A stretch of DNA of 64,000 nucleotides, taken from NCBI GenBank assembly GCA_963665085.2, contig CAXXXS010000001.1, positions 3,410,001 through 3,474,000 of the forward strand, written 5' to 3'. A program made the position numbers and the translations under genes. Position 1 is the stretch's first letter. Each line of letters begins with the position of its first letter. This document shows, piece by piece, positions 61,862 to 64,000 of this stretch. The notes under the pieces are model-generated. The model saw only the letters and a list, made by a program, of their open reading frames with translations. It made no database searches and was not told the DNA's origin. Origin of the DNA: G963665085 sp963665085 (GTDB lineage Bacteria > Bacteroidota > Bacteroidia > Bacteroidales > JAAAOM01).

Positions 61862-63431
61862 AATTTTCCATAGTTTTCCAAAATTGTCTAATCTTTATGG
61901 TTTTAGGTTCATCAAGGTTAATTAATCCTAAACCAGAATCAAGCCTATTTATTTCACTAATAAGTTTATGTTCACTTCTCGGTGTACCAACAAATGTTTT
62001 AATCATTTTCGGGTCTTTATTTTGAACATTTAAACAAATCGGGAGCTTTACTTGAGAAGCAAAATCAAAATCTTTGGTTTTATAATCTTCAACCCCTTGC
62101 GAAAGCATTACAACAATAACACCTTTTGAACGAAGTAGTCTTAACAAGTCTTCAAGAGCTTTTCGAGCATTTCTGTTTTTCAAGTATATGTGTGCTTCAT
62201 CAATAACAATAACATATCTTAAAGGAATAATATTTTCTTTCGGTTCAGCATCATTTGCAGAGCTAAACAGAAAGTTAAAATACCTTAAAAGTAGAAAGAC
62301 ACACAACTGTCTTAGTGTATCTGATAAAGTTGGTGGAAGATTAAGGTAAATACTCTTTTCGATAATATTTTCAGAAATATCATCAGAAAAAAGACCACTT
62401 GATAAATCTTTTATAGCAGCAAGTAAAGTATCAGGTTTTGTTTTAGTAGCTTCATAATATTCTTCAAGTGAATCAGAAAGTTCTGTCATATTTGGGTAAG
62501 TATCGCCTTTTGCTTCAATCAATTCTGTTATTACTGATTGGAGAATGTGCTTTTGTGAAGTACCCATTTGAGGAACAAATGTTCCAATGGTATCAACAAA
62601 AGCTTTAATGCTGAATGTTTTTTGACGTTCACCCTCACTAATGTTAATCGAAGTAAGTGGATTAAAATTAAAACCATCGTTCAAAATATCGATAAATTCA
62701 CAGTTTGTTTTATCTAAAAATGGTTTTAATTGAGAAGCATTACCTTCGCCTTTATAATCAAAGAAAATATATTTGAGTTGATTACCAGTATTTGCTGAGA
62801 TTTGATATAAAACATCTTTAATGAGTTGAGTTTTACCGGAACCTGCCATGCCTGCAATAGCAATATTCCTATTATCAAATTCCGTTAAGTCGTTGATTTT
62901 TATTACAACTTCTTCGTTTTCTTCAGTTGTACCAAGAATAAATGATAGTGGTTCAGAATATTCTTTAACTGTTGTCTTTTGCTGTATACTACTTGCAATA
63001 GAAACGGTATTTGATTGTAAATCCAACCCATTTTTAACAAGCTTCATTAACAAGGAAATATGACCACCGCTTGTAAAATCAGTTTTCGATAATTTTTTGT
63101 CAATTTCTGTTAATCCGTGGTCTAAATGAAGTTTAAACAATTTGGAAAAATCGTCTTCATAAAGTGATTTATTATAATGTTTATCAAGGATTGCTTTAAA
63201 TATTGGATAGTTCGAACGATTATCCACTATCGTTCCAAACAAACCACGGTCATCCCTAAAATCTCTACCATCAGAACTGGGTGCTACATCAACATTAATA
63301 TCAAAATGTTTATTTGTTTGAAGACTATATGCAAATGCTAATCTTGGAACAACTCCTTCTGAATTGAATTTATAAATCGATTTTATTCTATCGATTACTT
63401 CATCATTATGTTTACTAATTCTTATTCTCAT
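61851..63431 (-). CDS. dndE: DndE domain fused to HerA-type ATPase, 526 aa
   Basis: Residues 1-115 match DndE ('MRIRISKHNDEVIDRIKSIY', 'GVVPRLAFAYSLQ', 'FKLHLDHGLTEI'), the small DNA-binding component of phosphorothioation. Residues about 170-526 are a HerA/FtsK-like ATPase: Walker A 'GMAGSGKTQLIKD' near 195, Walker B 'YVIVIDEAHIYLKNR' near 405, and an Arg-containing C-terminus. Such fusions occur in Dnd clusters. It overlaps the DndD-like gene by 17 bp. The start at 63431 gives the DndE motif at residue 1. Confidence 0.65.
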   Translation of the reverse strand: MRIRISKHNDEVIDRIKSIYKFNSEGVVPRLAFAYSLQTNKHFDINVDVAPSSDGRDFRDDRGLFGTIVDNRSNYPIFKAILDKHYNKSLYEDDFSKLFKLHLDHGLTEIDKKLSKTDFTSGGHISLLMKLVKNGLDLQSNTVSIASSIQQKTTVKEYSEPLSFILGTTEENEEVVIKINDLTEFDNRNIAIAGMAGSGKTQLIKDVLYQISANTGNQLKYIFFDYKGEGNASQLKPFLDKTNCEFIDILNDGFNFNPLTSINISEGERQKTFSIKAFVDTIGTFVPQMGTSQKHILQSVITELIEAKGDTYPNMTELSDSLEEYYEATKTKPDTLLAAIKDLSSGLFSDDISENIIEKSIYLNLPPTLSDTLRQLCVFLLLRYFNFLFSSANDAEPKENIIPLRYVIVIDEAHIYLKNRNARKALEDLLRLLRSKGVIVVMLSQGVEDYKTKDFDFASQVKLPICLNVQNKDPKMIKTFVGTPRSEHKLISEINRLDSGLGLINLDEPKTIKIRQFWKTMENYGK

Positions 63432-64000
63432 AACTTTGGAAATAACCAGGTTTAAAATTAGATTTTTTGTTTTCGTTAACTATCAAATATGATTTTGAAA
63501 CTTTATCCGAAATTGACTTGTAACGTCTTGGAGTAATCTCATTATTTGTAGCCAACAAAACTACCTGACTTGATAAATCAGGATAATAATTATTCAAAAT
63601 ATTCTCAATATGCTCATGGTCTAACCTACCTAAAGGAGTATCTATGAATATTGGGAAATTCTGAATTGATTCGCTAAGAATTGCTTTTATTAAGCAGGAA
63701 ATATAAATCTGTTTTTCACCTGTAGAAAAACTTTCTTTTGGTATTTCATTACCTCCGGAATCTAAAATTGAAACCTTAAGCCCTTTACCATCAGGAAGAA
63801 TATCAATACGTGAATCTTCAATAAAACTAGAATCTTTATGTTGCATTTTATGCATAAGCTTTTGAAGTTCTGACAGAAGATTTTTGGCTAAAGCTTCTTT
63901 TTTGGAGCGTTTTTGATTATCGATGAATGTTTGTAAAGATATTATGTACTTTTTAGCCTCCGAAATCTTATCTTTAATAAGTTGATTTCCACTACTTTTT
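63415..64000 (-). CDS. dndD: DndD-like SMC ATPase, C-terminal part (runs off window)
   Basis: About 195 residues are visible and the frame is open at the window edge. A coiled-coil stretch precedes the signature 'SFSTGEKQIYISCLIKAI' and Walker B 'FIDTPLGRLDHEHIENILNNYYPDLSSQVVLLATNNEI'. The 'IDTPLGRLD' form and order are those of DndD, the ATPase of the DNA phosphorothioation complex. The rest of the operon (dndC, dndB) would lie beyond 64000. Confidence 0.65.
   Translation of the reverse strand, partial: KSSGNQLIKDKISEAKKYIISLQTFIDNQKRSKKEALAKNLLSELQKLMHKMQHKDSSFIEDSRIDILPDGKGLKVSILDSGGNEIPKESFSTGEKQIYISCLIKAILSESIQNFPIFIDTPLGRLDHEHIENILNNYYPDLSSQVVLLATNNEITPRRYKSISDKVSKSYLIVNENKKSNFKPGYFQSYENKN

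Noticed and set aside
61176..61925. 249-aa plus-strand Ser/Phe-rich frame over the DUF2130 coiled coil
   Set aside because: Antisense of Lys/Glu-rich coiled-coil codons; composition typical of a shadow frame.

Overview
The window looks like a Bacteroidota chromosome. The evidence is promoters with the TAnnTTTG -7 element, a DUF4248-type protein, a tyrosine recombinase of the kind common in that phylum, secreted proteins with Bacteroidota-style signal peptides, and AT-rich DNA. I see no tRNA, rRNA or CRISPR.

Region 1 (1-8907, resuming at 60217) is an integron-like gene-cassette array read on the minus strand. Five attC-like sites of about 100-133 bp (4639-4771, 5839-5938, 6360-6491, 8268-8368, and 8790-8907 joined to 60217-60230) separate the cassettes. 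For the cassettes lying wholly inside the window, the first bases are the reverse complement of the first bases of the cassette's own attC, as real cassettes require. Cargo is a secreted C39-type protein with a HEAT-repeat protein, a secreted fibre-like repeat protein, an ArsR/SRPBCC/DoxX/unknown operon, and a 520-bp non-coding cassette present twice.

Region 2 (8895-60216, about 51.3 kb) is an integrated virus-like element inserted inside one attC. It is bounded by the 13-bp direct repeat cctattttgtata, and joining its flanks restores a complete attC. From left to right it carries a phage-type repressor and early genes (9.1-11 kb), a CHC2 primase-helicase followed by iteron-like repeats (11-14.5 kb), and a defence or restriction island (14.6-29.4 kb: control protein, PHP-ATPase, AlbA_2 protein, PLD-SNF2 helicase, Eco57I-type methyltransferase split by an insertion sequence, SMC-like ATPase). 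Then come a J-domain protein and a putative virion block (30-41 kb) with several membrane-anchored proteins, candidate small beta-sandwich capsid proteins, an anchored peptidoglycan hydrolase and a fibre with 49-residue repeats. Next are methyltransferases, a strawberry-notch helicase, an LPD1/zincin polyvalent-type protein and a RecA-fold ATPase (41-51 kb), and a lysis cassette (51.3-52.7 kb). Last are a compact cargo cluster of a tiny disordered peptide plus glycosyltransferase, radical SAM, phosphatase, methyltransferase and WG-repeat genes under a divergent AAA-Fis regulator (52.7-58.6 kb), and the integrase. I recognise no terminase, portal, tail, relaxase or type IV secretion gene. I therefore read it, as inference, as a temperate non-tailed, possibly membrane-containing virus or a derivative of one.

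Region 3 (60231-64000) is a minus-strand operon with the end of a DndD-like ATPase, a DndE-HerA fusion and a DUF2130 protein. It probably belongs to a DNA phosphorothioation (Dnd) locus continuing past the right edge.

Two virtually identical 1,719-bp copies of an unclassified insertion sequence (1802-3520 and 25020-26738) interrupt the C39 gene and the methyltransferase gene.
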